Made by a program: the position numbers and the translations under genes
Part shown: positions 17,966-25,427 of the stretch, one piece after another
Position numbering within the stretch: the stretch's first letter is position 1
Layout of the letters: each line of letters starts with the position of its first letter
Notes under the pieces: model-generated
Database searches by the model: none
What the model was told of the DNA's origin: nothing
Seen by the model: the letters and a program-made list of their open reading frames with translations, nothing else
Assembly (NCBI RefSeq): GCF_000424145.1
Contig: NZ_AUJI01000031.1
Coordinates: 18,808-82,807 of the forward strand
Direction: 5' to 3'
From: Butyrivibrio sp. AC2005
GTDB lineage: Bacteria; Bacillota; Clostridia; Lachnospirales; Lachnospiraceae
DNA: 64,000 nt

Positions 17966-19615
17966 TTGAGTATAGTAAAGCTTCGTGAACTTGGAGTTAT
18001 GATAGACTGCTCAAGAAATGCTGTAGTAAAGCTTTCTGCGCTTAAAGAATTTATAAAGCTGTGTTCAAAGCTTGGATATGATTACGTAGGGCTCTATACA
18101 GAGGATACGATTGAAATCCCCGGAGAGCCTTATTTTGGTTATCAGAGAGGAAGATATACCCTTGATGAGATAAGGGAAGCTGATTCCTATGCCAGAGAGC
18201 TGGGAATGGAGCTGCGCCCATATGTTCAGACATTGGCGCATATCAACCAGATAGTTGACTATAAAGATTACAATAGCTGCATTGATGTCAATGATATTCT
18301 GCTTATAGGAGATCCCGGAACAGAGAGGCTTATTGACAATCTGCTGAAATCCGTTTCAGAAGCATATACTTCGCGAAAAATAAATATAGGGATGGATGAA
18401 GCTCATATGGTTGGGCTGGGAAAATATCTGGATAATAATGGCTATCATAATAGAGTTGAACTAATACTAAAGCACCTTGAAATGGTAGTAGGACTTTGTA
18501 AAAAATACGGCCTGGAGCCACAGATGTGGAGTGATATGTTCTTCAGGCTTATGAGTGCAGGTGCTTATGGCTCTGAGGATGATGAAACGGCCGATAAGCT
18601 TTCGGAGAAAATGGCAAAAGAGGTCAGGATACCTGACGGACTTGAGCTTGTTTACTGGGATTATTACAGCACTGACAAGGCGCATTATGAAAGAATCCTA
18701 AAACAGCACAAGGCATTGACCGATAACATCTCCTTTGCAGGTGGTGCATGGAGGTGGTTGGGACTTACTCCGTACAATGATTACAGTATTCATGCAACAA
18801 GGGCTGCCATCAATGCCTGCCTGTCGCTGGATATAGATTCTGTTGTAATGACAATGTGGGGTGATGATGGCACGGAATGCAGCATTTTTTCGGTGCTTCC
18901 TGCATTATATGAAGCGGCAAGACTTGGCGGGAAACTGCCAAATGGAGATGCGGAGCCGGAATTGTTCTTTAGAGAAGTGACAGGCTATTTACTTGAAGAG
19001 TTCATGCTGCTTGATATAGCAAATCCCGGATGCAAGGGGGAAAAGAGAAACAATCTGTCCAAAATACTTCTGTTTAATGATCCGCTGCTAGGAATATATG
19101 ACAGCCTGGTTCCTGAAAAGGCAGCCGGGTATTTCAGAGATGCATCAGAAAGACTATTTAAAGTCATACGTGATAGAAAAAGGGCATATGATGTATTGTT
19201 TGAGATGCAGGGCAGACTATGCAAGGTTCTTGAGCTAAAAGCCGATTTGGGCGTGCGACTCAGAAAAGCCTACCAGAGTAAAGATATGGATACATTAGCT
19301 AAAATAAGGGATAAGGATTTACCGCTTCTTATAGAGTTATTGGATCAGTTTTATAACTCATTCAGAGCTCAGTGGATGAATGAGGCAAAATCTTATGGAT
19401 TTGAGGTACAGACTATTCGTATTGGCGGATTAAAACAGCGTTTGAAGGATATCACATGCTATTTAAATGACTATATGAACGGACTGGTACCGATGATTGA
19501 AGAACTTGAGACGCAGGGACTTCCTGTGGGATATTCTATGCATGGTGTATCTGATGAGGAGCCCGAGTATAACAGATACGAGAAGCTTGTGACTACATCG
19601 AGACTCTCATGGTGA
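17966..19615 (+). CDS. GH20-type beta-N-acetylhexosaminidase (cytoplasmic)
   Basis: Glycoside hydrolase of the GH20 clan, related to the cytoplasmic GcnA-type enzymes that release terminal GlcNAc or GalNAc. No signal peptide is present. The catalytic Asp-Glu pair lies in NIGMDEAHMVGLGKYL at about residues 144-145, the usual GH20 arrangement. An upstream strand reads RPYVQTLAHINQI, and MTMWGDDGTECSIFSVLPAL is a conserved barrel end. The C-terminal third is helical. The start is taken as TTG 17966 because GGGAGGAA lies 5-6 bases upstream; a longer in-frame TTG at 17936 has no ribosome site. It gives 549 residues. Divergent nagB-nagA would process the released sugar after phosphorylation, so the three genes form a GlcNAc utilisation locus. 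Confidence 0.88.
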   Translation: MSIVKLRELGVMIDCSRNAVVKLSALKEFIKLCSKLGYDYVGLYTEDTIEIPGEPYFGYQRGRYTLDEIREADSYARELGMELRPYVQTLAHINQIVDYKDYNSCIDVNDILLIGDPGTERLIDNLLKSVSEAYTSRKINIGMDEAHMVGLGKYLDNNGYHNRVELILKHLEMVVGLCKKYGLEPQMWSDMFFRLMSAGAYGSEDDETADKLSEKMAKEVRIPDGLELVYWDYYSTDKAHYERILKQHKALTDNISFAGGAWRWLGLTPYNDYSIHATRAAINACLSLDIDSVVMTMWGDDGTECSIFSVLPALYEAARLGGKLPNGDAEPELFFREVTGYLLEEFMLLDIANPGCKGEKRNNLSKILLFNDPLLGIYDSLVPEKAAGYFRDASERLFKVIRDRKRAYDVLFEMQGRLCKVLELKADLGVRLRKAYQSKDMDTLAKIRDKDLPLLIELLDQFYNSFRAQWMNEAKSYGFEVQTIRIGGLKQRLKDITCYLNDYMNGLVPMIEELETQGLPVGYSMHGVSDEEPEYNRYEKLVTTSRLSW

Positions 19616-19616
19616 T

Positions 19617-19784
19617 TCAGATAAAGAAAAACTGTGCTGCTATAAAGACAACAGCTGTCAGGAGGATAGCGCCGGTAACTAATGCTTTTGTTCTCAGTAC
19701 GGTTACATTGGTGTACTTTCCGTTATACTCCACAGTATCTATAATATTTGCTTTTTTCTTATCAAAAATACTCTTTTTCTCCAT
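19617..19784 (-). CDS. Small single-pass membrane protein, 55 residues
   Basis: Minus-strand frame not overlapping any other real gene. It begins MEKKSIFDKKKANIIDTVEY, continues NGKYTNVTVLRTKALVTGA, and ends in one hydrophobic helix (ILLTAVVFIAAQFFFI). AAAGG lies about 9 bases before the ATG. The charged N-terminus, single C-terminal helix and convergent placement against the GH20 gene look like a genuine small gene. The opposite-strand reading is low-complexity. Function unknown. Confidence 0.6.
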   Translation of the reverse strand: MEKKSIFDKKKANIIDTVEYNGKYTNVTVLRTKALVTGAILLTAVVFIAAQFFFI

Positions 19785-19972
19785 AGCATGATACCTTTAT
19801 GAATCCAAAGCAGCTTATAGTTTTTGTTTTACTAATCATAGTTCTTAAATGTGTTTAAACTGGGATAATTGCATTAAAGTATTCTAAAAAAGTCTTTATT
19901 TTCTATGAAAGAAATCTTTAGGAAATATTTGGGTGGGTTTTGAGGAGACCTGATACGGAAAGGAAAGAATAT

Positions 19973-20836
19973 ATGAAAACTTATGATGAGATGTATGATC
20001 TTATCCTGAAAACTGCAGTTGAGGATGAGCGAATACGTGCTGCTTCGATGGAAGGCTCCAATGTCACAAAGGGAGCCGTGCATGACAATTTTTCTGATTT
20101 TGATATCACATTTTTCGTGTCCGATATAAGGGAGTTTACCGCGGATCACGACTACATGAAGCGCTTTGGGGATATTCTTATAATGCAGACTCCAGATGAC
20201 TACTACAATGAGCCTTATGACTACAATGGCAGGTCGCGCTATGCTTACCTTACACAGTACAAGGATGGCAACAGGATTGACCTGACCTTTATCGATGTTA
20301 GCGAGATCGGGAAGCAGACTGAGTTTCGTGAACCGCGTACAGTATTGGTAAATAAGGATAATTTCCCCGAGCTTGTGGATATAACTTCTAAAGAGTGCTT
20401 TTTTATTAAAAAGCCCGGCGAATTTGAGTTTTTTGGCACGGTAAATGAATTTCGATGGATCAGCAATTACGTGACCAAGGGACTTTGCAGGCACGAGTTC
20501 TATTATGCCAGACGTATGATGGAAGAGTATATGATGGATATGTTCATCAAAATGATCAACTGGAAGATTGGAATAGATAATGACTTTCAGGTTACAACAG
20601 GTGCATGCAGCAAGTATCTGAAGAATTATCTGACAGATTCAGAGATGTTGCGGTTTGAGGGGATTTTCCCCAGTGGAAACTACAAAGATATGTGGGAAAA
20701 GCTTTTTTTAATGTATGATTTTTTTGAAGAGCTTTCTATCTATGTTGCAGAAAAGCTGGGATTTCCGCTTGATCTTGAGGAATCACATAACGTGCGTGAC
20801 TTTATGATACAGAGAAAGCGGCAAAGCAATTATTGA
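19973..20836 (+). CDS. Aminoglycoside 6-adenylyltransferase family protein
   Basis: 287-residue nucleotidyltransferase of the ANT(6)/AadE family, which adenylates streptomycin in resistant bacteria. The N-terminus EDERIRAASMEGSNV matches the nucleotide-binding GS motif. NFSDFDITFFVSD supplies the paired acidic residues, RIDLTFIDVSE the third, and KGLCRHEFYYARRMMEEYM with ISWKVG-like NWKIGID follows as in AadE. The start ATG 19973 is preceded by AAAGGAAAG; an upstream in-frame start (19940) is less likely. It is not linked to transposons or other resistance genes, so it may be an intrinsic chromosomal homologue. Activity against streptomycin is inferred from family membership only. Confidence 0.88.
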   Translation: MKTYDEMYDLILKTAVEDERIRAASMEGSNVTKGAVHDNFSDFDITFFVSDIREFTADHDYMKRFGDILIMQTPDDYYNEPYDYNGRSRYAYLTQYKDGNRIDLTFIDVSEIGKQTEFREPRTVLVNKDNFPELVDITSKECFFIKKPGEFEFFGTVNEFRWISNYVTKGLCRHEFYYARRMMEEYMMDMFIKMINWKIGIDNDFQVTTGACSKYLKNYLTDSEMLRFEGIFPSGNYKDMWEKLFLMYDFFEELSIYVAEKLGFPLDLEESHNVRDFMIQRKRQSNY

Positions 20837-20929
20837 GTATATTAAGATAGTCGAAAAATAATATAATAAATATATTGTAACTGAATAAACAGAAACGGTG
20901 TATGTTTCAGGAATGGGGGATAGTGAAAC

Positions 20930-21664
20930 ATGGAAAACAATTTAAAAATGGTACCTGCAAAATGTACTCAGTGTGGCGGTGTAGTTGAGGTTGACGAGGC
21001 AAAAAAGACGGCAGAATGCCCTTTTTGCGGTATGACATTTGTGATTGAAGATGCGGTGAAGGATTACAATGTGAGCTTCAATGTTAACGATGCGGTCAAG
21101 GATGTACTGGATTTTGCCGGTGAACAGATGAAGGAGAACAGGCAAAGGAGGCAGGAAGAAAAGAAGGAATTCGAAAGTACCCAGAAAAACTTTTTCAAGG
21201 TATTTTTGATTATTTTTGCCATATCATGCGCGTTTAGCCTGATTATGTTTGTGATTATGCAGTTTGTTCCCGGGGCAGGTGATGATACCGGCGAGACTAC
21301 GGCCACGGAAACAGCAGATTCTACCATTGATTGTTATATAAAGGACGGCTGCCTCTATACTGAGGTGAGAGGCGTGAATCTTGCGGTATGGAAATATCAG
21401 GCATTTGATAGCATGGGGATAACCCTTCAATACGAAGAGAACAGTATAGACAGAGACAGCTACGAAAGCTGTGTGACTGCTGAAGAAAATGTAGATGAGG
21501 GAGTAAGATACGTTGTAACAGCGGCATATGAAGATGATTTTACCACTGAGAGTACGGATCCTCTGTACTATAGCGTAGTGAGAGTTGTTATCGAGAATTC
21601 AGAGATTGTGGAGGCATCAGAGCCTGCTATTGTTAATAGTCTTTCAGAGTATGATTTTGAGTGA
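20930..21664 (+). CDS. Zinc-ribbon membrane protein of unknown function
   Basis: 244-residue protein. The N-terminal zinc ribbon has two CxxC pairs (CTQCGGVVEVDEAKKTAECPFCG, residues about 11-33). A charged helical stretch rich in Glu, Arg and Lys follows (75-90), then one membrane helix (VFLIIFAISCAFSLIMFVIM, about 93-112), and an extracytoplasmic acidic domain begins TTATETADSTIDCYIKDGCL. A related architecture (zinc ribbons, one helix, outside domain) recurs at 54.1 kb. It lies just before the iteron array of the AAA ATPase and has its own ribosome site. Confidence 0.6.
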   Translation: MENNLKMVPAKCTQCGGVVEVDEAKKTAECPFCGMTFVIEDAVKDYNVSFNVNDAVKDVLDFAGEQMKENRQRRQEEKKEFESTQKNFFKVFLIIFAISCAFSLIMFVIMQFVPGAGDDTGETTATETADSTIDCYIKDGCLYTEVRGVNLAVWKYQAFDSMGITLQYEENSIDRDSYESCVTAEENVDEGVRYVVTAAYEDDFTTESTDPLYYSVVRVVIENSEIVEASEPAIVNSLSEYDFE

Positions 21665-21724
21665 TGGCTGTGGTACAGTTCAGATTTCTGCTTCAGATTG
21701 TATGAAAACAGCAAGAATAATAAT

Positions 21725-21811
21725 ATTATATTTTTTATAGAAAATTATATTGAATTATATTATATTATAGTTAATTATAATATATTATAGTTTTTGACAA
21801 CGAATTATATT
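21725..21811 (+). repeat. Array of 10-bp-phased ATTATAnT repeats upstream of ATPase gene
   Basis: Octamers fitting ATTATA(T/G/A)T start at 21725, 21744, 21754, 21764, 21774, 21784 and 21804. A degenerate TTTATAGA at 21734 fits the same register. Spacing is 10 bp or about 20 bp, so all units face the same side of the helix. The last unit ends one base before the AGAGGTG ribosome site and 13 bp before the ATPase ATG. The pattern resembles binding sites for an oligomerising DNA-binding protein, presumably the downstream ATPase. Simple AT-rich drift cannot be excluded from one array alone, but a paralogous gene at 40.6 kb has the same layout. Confidence 0.75.
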
Positions 21812-21824
21812 AGAGGTGTCCAGA

Positions 21825-22871
21825 ATGACAGAAAGAAATCCATACGCAATCAGTTTTGGTAGGATTCCTACTCAATATATCAGCAGAAATCTTCTTATTG
21901 ATGATATAGTAGATACTCTCAATTCAGATGTGGTTGAAGAACAGGCATTTAAGTTGACTGGAATAAGAGGAACCGGAAAGACCGTTACTCTTACAGCCAT
22001 AGAAAAACAAATCAAAGAATATAATAACTGGATAGTGGTAGATTTAAAGTCAAACTCTGCGATTACAAATGATTTAGTTGCAAATCTTTACACAAATGTC
22101 CCCTTTCTGACAAAATTTATAGATACGAACTTGAACCTTTCCGCTTTTGGAATAGGTATAAATATTAGCAAAAAAAGTCCGGCTGCCAGTATTGATGTTG
22201 CGTTAGAGCAGATTCTTACTGAAATTCGTAAAAAGAAAAAACGTGTTCTCATAGTTATTGATGAAGTCAGAAAGACGGATGCGCTTATTGATTTCATTCA
22301 GGAATTCCAGATACTGATAAGGAAGGATTTGCCAATCTACCTGATTGTAGCGGGACTTTACGAAGACGTTGAAAGTATAGAAAATACGGATGGTCTTACT
22401 TTCTTTTTAAGAGCAACCAAATGTGATATGACTCCTCTGAATATAGGCATAATACGAGAAGACTACAAAAAAACGCTTGGTCTTTCAGAGGAGGTTGCCT
22501 ATGATTTGGCTGTAATGACAAAGGGTTATGCTTTTGCATACCAGGCTTTTGGCAAATACATGTGGGAATCAAAAGAAAAGAAAATAACTGGCATGGTCCT
22601 TGCCCAGGTTGATGAGGCTTTGGCCCAAAAAGTGTATGACAAGATATGGAGTGAATTAAAGCCAAAAGACAGATGGTTTATGACTTTTATTGTACAGAAA
22701 GACTCTATGAATGTTTCAGAACTTCTGGATATGACAAAGAAGAAACATAATGAATGGAGTGAACCTAGAAAGCGCCTTATCGATAAAGGTGTAATTGATG
22801 GTTCGAACCGAGGGATGATTATACTTAGACTTCCCAGATTTAAAGAATATGTAGAAAATATGAATCTGTGA
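21825..22871 (+). CDS. AAA/STAND-type ATP-binding protein (iteron-associated, copy 1)
   Basis: 348-residue P-loop ATPase with Walker A GIRGTGKT (46-53), Walker B VLIVIDEV (141-148), and a C-terminal part (about 270-348) that looks like a winged helix: FIVQKDSMNVSELLDMTKKK, then RKRLIDKGVIDGSNRGMI. This resembles the archaeal-ATPase/Orc1-Cdc6 arrangement. The start is ATG 21825, with AGAGGTG six bases upstream; an in-frame GTG at 21816 overlaps that site. A clear paralogue lies at 40.6 kb, sharing PTQYISR near the N-terminus, TKF(I/V)D(T/A)NLNLS, and (F/Y)AYQA(F/M)GKY. Role unknown. The wHTH and the phased repeats suggest DNA binding, for example autoregulation, replication or defence. Confidence 0.75.
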   Translation: MTERNPYAISFGRIPTQYISRNLLIDDIVDTLNSDVVEEQAFKLTGIRGTGKTVTLTAIEKQIKEYNNWIVVDLKSNSAITNDLVANLYTNVPFLTKFIDTNLNLSAFGIGINISKKSPAASIDVALEQILTEIRKKKKRVLIVIDEVRKTDALIDFIQEFQILIRKDLPIYLIVAGLYEDVESIENTDGLTFFLRATKCDMTPLNIGIIREDYKKTLGLSEEVAYDLAVMTKGYAFAYQAFGKYMWESKEKKITGMVLAQVDEALAQKVYDKIWSELKPKDRWFMTFIVQKDSMNVSELLDMTKKKHNEWSEPRKRLIDKGVIDGSNRGMIILRLPRFKEYVENMNL

Positions 22872-22994
22872 GTTGTATCTAAAGCTAATCCTGTTGATAT
22901 AGGGATGTCTTCCGATGAGTCCTATGGATTATTTTACTTTCAGAATCTTGAAGGATTTCATGAAAGAATCCTTCATTCAATGGGAAAAATATAA
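22872..22994 (+). other. Possible gene tail after ATPase
   Basis: Immediately after the ATPase stop, 40 codons read on without a start as a plausible tail (NPVDIGMSSDESYGLFYFQN, then LEGFHERILHSMGKI). It could be the end of a deleted gene. I do not recognise the family. The rest of the gap to 23119 holds the presumed promoter of the small gene that follows. Confidence 0.2.
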
Positions 22995-23119
22995 GAAAAA
23001 TGAAGCGTAAATTTGTATTAATTGTCATATTCGGGGAAGATTTGATTTCGGGTGTTATTGTTAATGACTTGGTATAGTATCCATGATATAAATAATCACA
23101 CAAAGAACGGAGGAATATC

Positions 23120-23206
23120 ATGGCTGAAGGAAACGATATGGCAATGCTTTCTCAGGAAGAGATAGACAAGCTCATCAAAAAGATGGAAGAGGAGAAAAAC
23201 TCCTAA
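23120..23206 (+). CDS. 28-residue peptide resembling the FliM/FliY N-terminal motif
   Basis: A complete tiny gene. ACGGAGGAATATC precedes the ATG, 28 codons encode MAEGNDMAMLSQEEIDKLIK followed by KMEEEKNS, and a strong terminator begins 9 bp after the stop. The central MLSQEEIDKLI matches the N-terminal segment of the flagellar switch proteins FliM and FliY (L-S-Q-x-E-I-D-x-L), which in FliM binds phosphorylated CheY. Here the segment stands alone with no switch domain. It may be a free CheY-P-binding peptide, or the 5' stub of a deleted fliY/fliM gene. The terminator's position directly after the stop favours an intact small transcription unit. Confidence 0.6.
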   Translation: MAEGNDMAMLSQEEIDKLIKKMEEEKNS

Positions 23207-23214
23207 CAAGATCT

Positions 23215-23241
23215 GGCGGCAGTAATGCCGCCATTTTTTTC
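23215..23241 (+). terminator. Strong terminator after 28-residue gene
   Basis: GGCGGCA (23215-23221), loop GTAA, TGCCGCC (23226-23232), then ATTTTTTT. Perfect 7-bp GC-rich stem with tetraloop. The following 200 bases to 23446 are AT-rich with nothing recognised. Confidence 0.9.
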
Positions 23242-23446
23242 TATTTATGAATGAGAATCACAGTGCTGTTTGCTTAGGTTACGTTATTAAAGATATCATA
23301 ATTATTAAATTTTGATTATTGACCATTTTAATATGATTGTGATTAAAATGTGAAAAAACTGTGTCCTTACTGAATTTGCGATATAAACGTAATTATAAAC
23401 ATTTTATAAAAAGTATAAAATCGCTCAACGGTGCGTGTTTACTGCC

Positions 23447-23474
23447 TTGACAATTTCGTATAGGGTGATAGAAT
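23447..23474 (+). promoter_or_regulatory. Sigma-A type promoter for secreted protein
   Basis: TTGACA at 23447-23452 and TAGAAT at 23469-23474 are separated by 16 bp. The leader to 23543 contains a small hairpin (ACGGTT/AACCGT) and then AAGGAGGG before the ATG. Confidence 0.7.
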
Positions 23475-23543
23475 CAAAAGTGTCACGAGAACACGGTTAC
23501 GTAAAACCGTAAATAAAAAATTTTTTATGAAGGAGGGTCTCTT

Positions 23544-24605
23544 ATGAAGGGATTAAAACAATTAGGAGCAATGGCACTTGCTGCAGCGCTTACTATTACA
23601 TTGGCAGCGCCACTTAGTGCAAATGCAGAGGTTATCACAAATTATGATGCGGATGGACATGCTGTATCATATACAAACGAGGATACAGGGAAGACTTCAA
23701 AGTTTTATGATGAAGTGACTACTGAGGACAAAGCAATTACAATAGCAACTCAGAACTATGGTGCAGTTAAATATTTCCGTACTACAGCAGTTTATGCTAA
23801 ATTTGCGAACTTTAAGTCCAATAAGAAAGGATTGAAAGTAAAAGTCATTAAAAAGGACGAGTATACAGATCCCAATAAGGATACTCGTAGAGACTATGAT
23901 GATTGGGACGACGACAATTATTATTACAAGAATGCTAATGGTGATTGGATTACTGTTCCTAACAAAGATTGGGACAAATTACCTAAAGGAAAGGACTGGG
24001 GTGAATATACAGTAAGACTTTATGCCAAGAAGGCTGGAACATATAAGCTTAAATATGATGCTATCCTTAAGGACGGTACAACAGTTAAAAAGACTCTTAA
24101 GGTCATTGCTAAGGCAGACGGTTCAGCAATTAAGAGTGTGACATTTGGTGGAAAAGTTATTGCTCAGACATTTAGTGATGACAAGATTGATCCAAATACA
24201 CTTTGGACCAAGAATTGGGGCATGTATGTAACAACAGCTAAGTCAGGCAAGATTAGAGTCACAATGAACAAGGATTTCAAGCTTAAGAAAATCGAAGTTG
24301 GAACACCTATTTATAAGGAAATACCCGGAACTGCTGAAGATAATTTTACCAAGAGATATGAAGATGCAGCTTATGCATCATCATTAGAGAGATATAATGA
24401 TATGACAATTTCTTGGAAGAAAGTAAAGAACGGCAAGAAGATTAAGCTGAATAAGGATGATTCATATGTTCATACTTATTTAAAGACTCATAACTATATT
24501 GACAAGGAGACATCTACTTTTACTTATATCAGAATAACATATTATGATAAGAAGAATAAGGAAACAAGGAGAGAATATTTTGGACTTTACAAAGTTAATA
24601 AGTAA
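23544..24605 (+). CDS. Secreted protein of unknown function
   Basis: 353-residue exported protein. The Sec signal peptide is clear: MKGLKQLGAMALAAALTITL followed by AAPLSANAEV with an ANA-type cleavage site. The mature part is Lys-, Asp- and Tyr-rich, with a strongly acidic aromatic patch DDWDDDNYYYKN near residue 128, and beta-type strands such as YTVRLYAKKAGTYKLKYDAI that suggest an Ig-like fold. No catalytic motif, sortase signal or anchoring repeat is seen. The gene has its own consensus promoter, strong ribosome site and terminator, so it is monocistronic and probably well expressed. Confidence 0.75.
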   Translation: MKGLKQLGAMALAAALTITLAAPLSANAEVITNYDADGHAVSYTNEDTGKTSKFYDEVTTEDKAITIATQNYGAVKYFRTTAVYAKFANFKSNKKGLKVKVIKKDEYTDPNKDTRRDYDDWDDDNYYYKNANGDWITVPNKDWDKLPKGKDWGEYTVRLYAKKAGTYKLKYDAILKDGTTVKKTLKVIAKADGSAIKSVTFGGKVIAQTFSDDKIDPNTLWTKNWGMYVTTAKSGKIRVTMNKDFKLKKIEVGTPIYKEIPGTAEDNFTKRYEDAAYASSLERYNDMTISWKKVKNGKKIKLNKDDSYVHTYLKTHNYIDKETSTFTYIRITYYDKKNKETRREYFGLYKVNK

Positions 24606-24628
24606 TATGTTATGCCTTGAATAATATT

Positions 24629-24660
24629 ATCCCCTGGTCATCATGGCCAGGGGATTTTAT
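24629..24660 (+). terminator. CCCCTGG-type terminator (dispersed copy 1)
   Basis: ATCCCCTGG (24629-24637) pairs with CCAGGGGAT (24647-24655), followed by TTTAT. The same hairpin recurs at 29553 and 33491 in this window, together with the flanking ATAATATT at the first two sites. These copies look dispersed rather than independently evolved. Confidence 0.8.
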
Positions 24661-24723
24661 ATGCCTTAAGCGCGCTCACCATACAAAAATGCAGACTATT
24701 AGAGCGTATAATACTATACAAAA

Positions 24724-24772
24724 CAGCCCCGGGAACGAGTTGTTGATTGTTTCTGGGGCTGTAGCTTTCTTA
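24724..24772 (+). terminator. CAGCCCC-type terminator, orphan copy of the 3' end of the duplicated gene
   Basis: CAGCCCC pairs with GGGGCTG across an ACGAG-containing arm, followed by a T-rich tail. The 35 bases before it (from about 24690) match the sequence that follows the second PD-(D/E)XK gene copy at 31147-31190. This is therefore the downstream scar of a third copy of that gene whose body is missing here. Confidence 0.7.
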
Positions 24773-24819
24773 AATAAGTCCGCCTGGACCAAATATTTGC
24801 TCCAGGGGATATGTATTCT

Positions 24820-25285
24820 CTATTTTAGTTCACCAAACTGCTCGATATATTTTTGCAATAGTGCATCTTTCTCGGCGATGGTGTTATTTTTCTCAGCAAT
24901 GGTGCTATCCTTCTTAGCAATTGTGTTATCTTTCTCCGCTATAGCTTGCTTGAGCTTTGCCATTTCCTTTTCACGAACTTCCTGTTCGAGATAAAAATCT
25001 TCCCTTTCTCGACATCTTTTTACAACATTTTTGTCAGCATTAGAGATAAATATGGATTCAGTAGTAGATTCAAATGAGGGATTATCTTTAGTGATCATCT
25101 TGATGTCTCCGTTTCACTTCGGTCGGCGCTAAGCAGATATCCCCCGGATATCTAGCGCCATCCCATGTAGTTGCTTTAAACAGTTTTACCCAGGTGACCA
25201 TTCCGGAGCGGATATCATCATCCGCTGCGATGTCTGTTCTATTTAATTCTACCACGTACAGATTGAAATTACTATCCGGTTGCAT
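24820..25285 (-). pseudogene. Rpn-type PD-(D/E)XK protein, truncated and frameshifted copy A
   Basis: Minus-strand C-terminal half of the Rpn-type protein found intact at 26546-27451. It lacks the first half, including the nuclease residues, and begins near NFNLYVVELNRTDIAADDD. A 52-bp palindromic insertion at about 25108-25160 breaks the frame after FKATTW. The downstream frame resumes at MITKDNPSFESTTES and ends with the coiled-coil repeats (four heptads at 24865-24948) and the shared tail LLQKYIEQFGELK. Non-functional as a nuclease. Confidence 0.85.
25108..25160. repeat. 52-bp palindromic insertion in Rpn copy A
   Basis: Copies B and C lack this segment at the same point. It contains nested inverted repeats: GGCGCTA (25125-25131) with TAGCGCC (25153-25159), and inside that GATATCC (25136-25142) with GGATATC (25146-25152). 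The loop is three bases and there is a 4-base bulge on one side. GC content is higher than in its host. It looks like a small REP/MITE-type hairpin element that inserted in the pseudogene. No other copy is seen in this window. Confidence 0.65.
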
Positions 25286-25427
25286 GCGTTGAGAAGGTAT
25301 GATTATTGGACAGTAAAGAAAATATAATTAGTGTATGAAAATAAGTCTAAAGTTTTAAGAAAAATATTAAGAAGGATTCAAAGAATGAACTTATTTTCAA
25401 GTATTGTAACATGGAGGACAAAGGACA

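Noticed and set aside
23447..23543. Leader hairpin of the secreted-protein gene as a riboswitch
   Set aside because: Only one short stem is seen, with no known aptamer consensus.
24617..24994. Plus-strand reading frame across the Rpn copy A tail
   Set aside because: It is the antisense shadow of the coiled-coil repeats, with a low-complexity Ser/Leu/Ala pattern.
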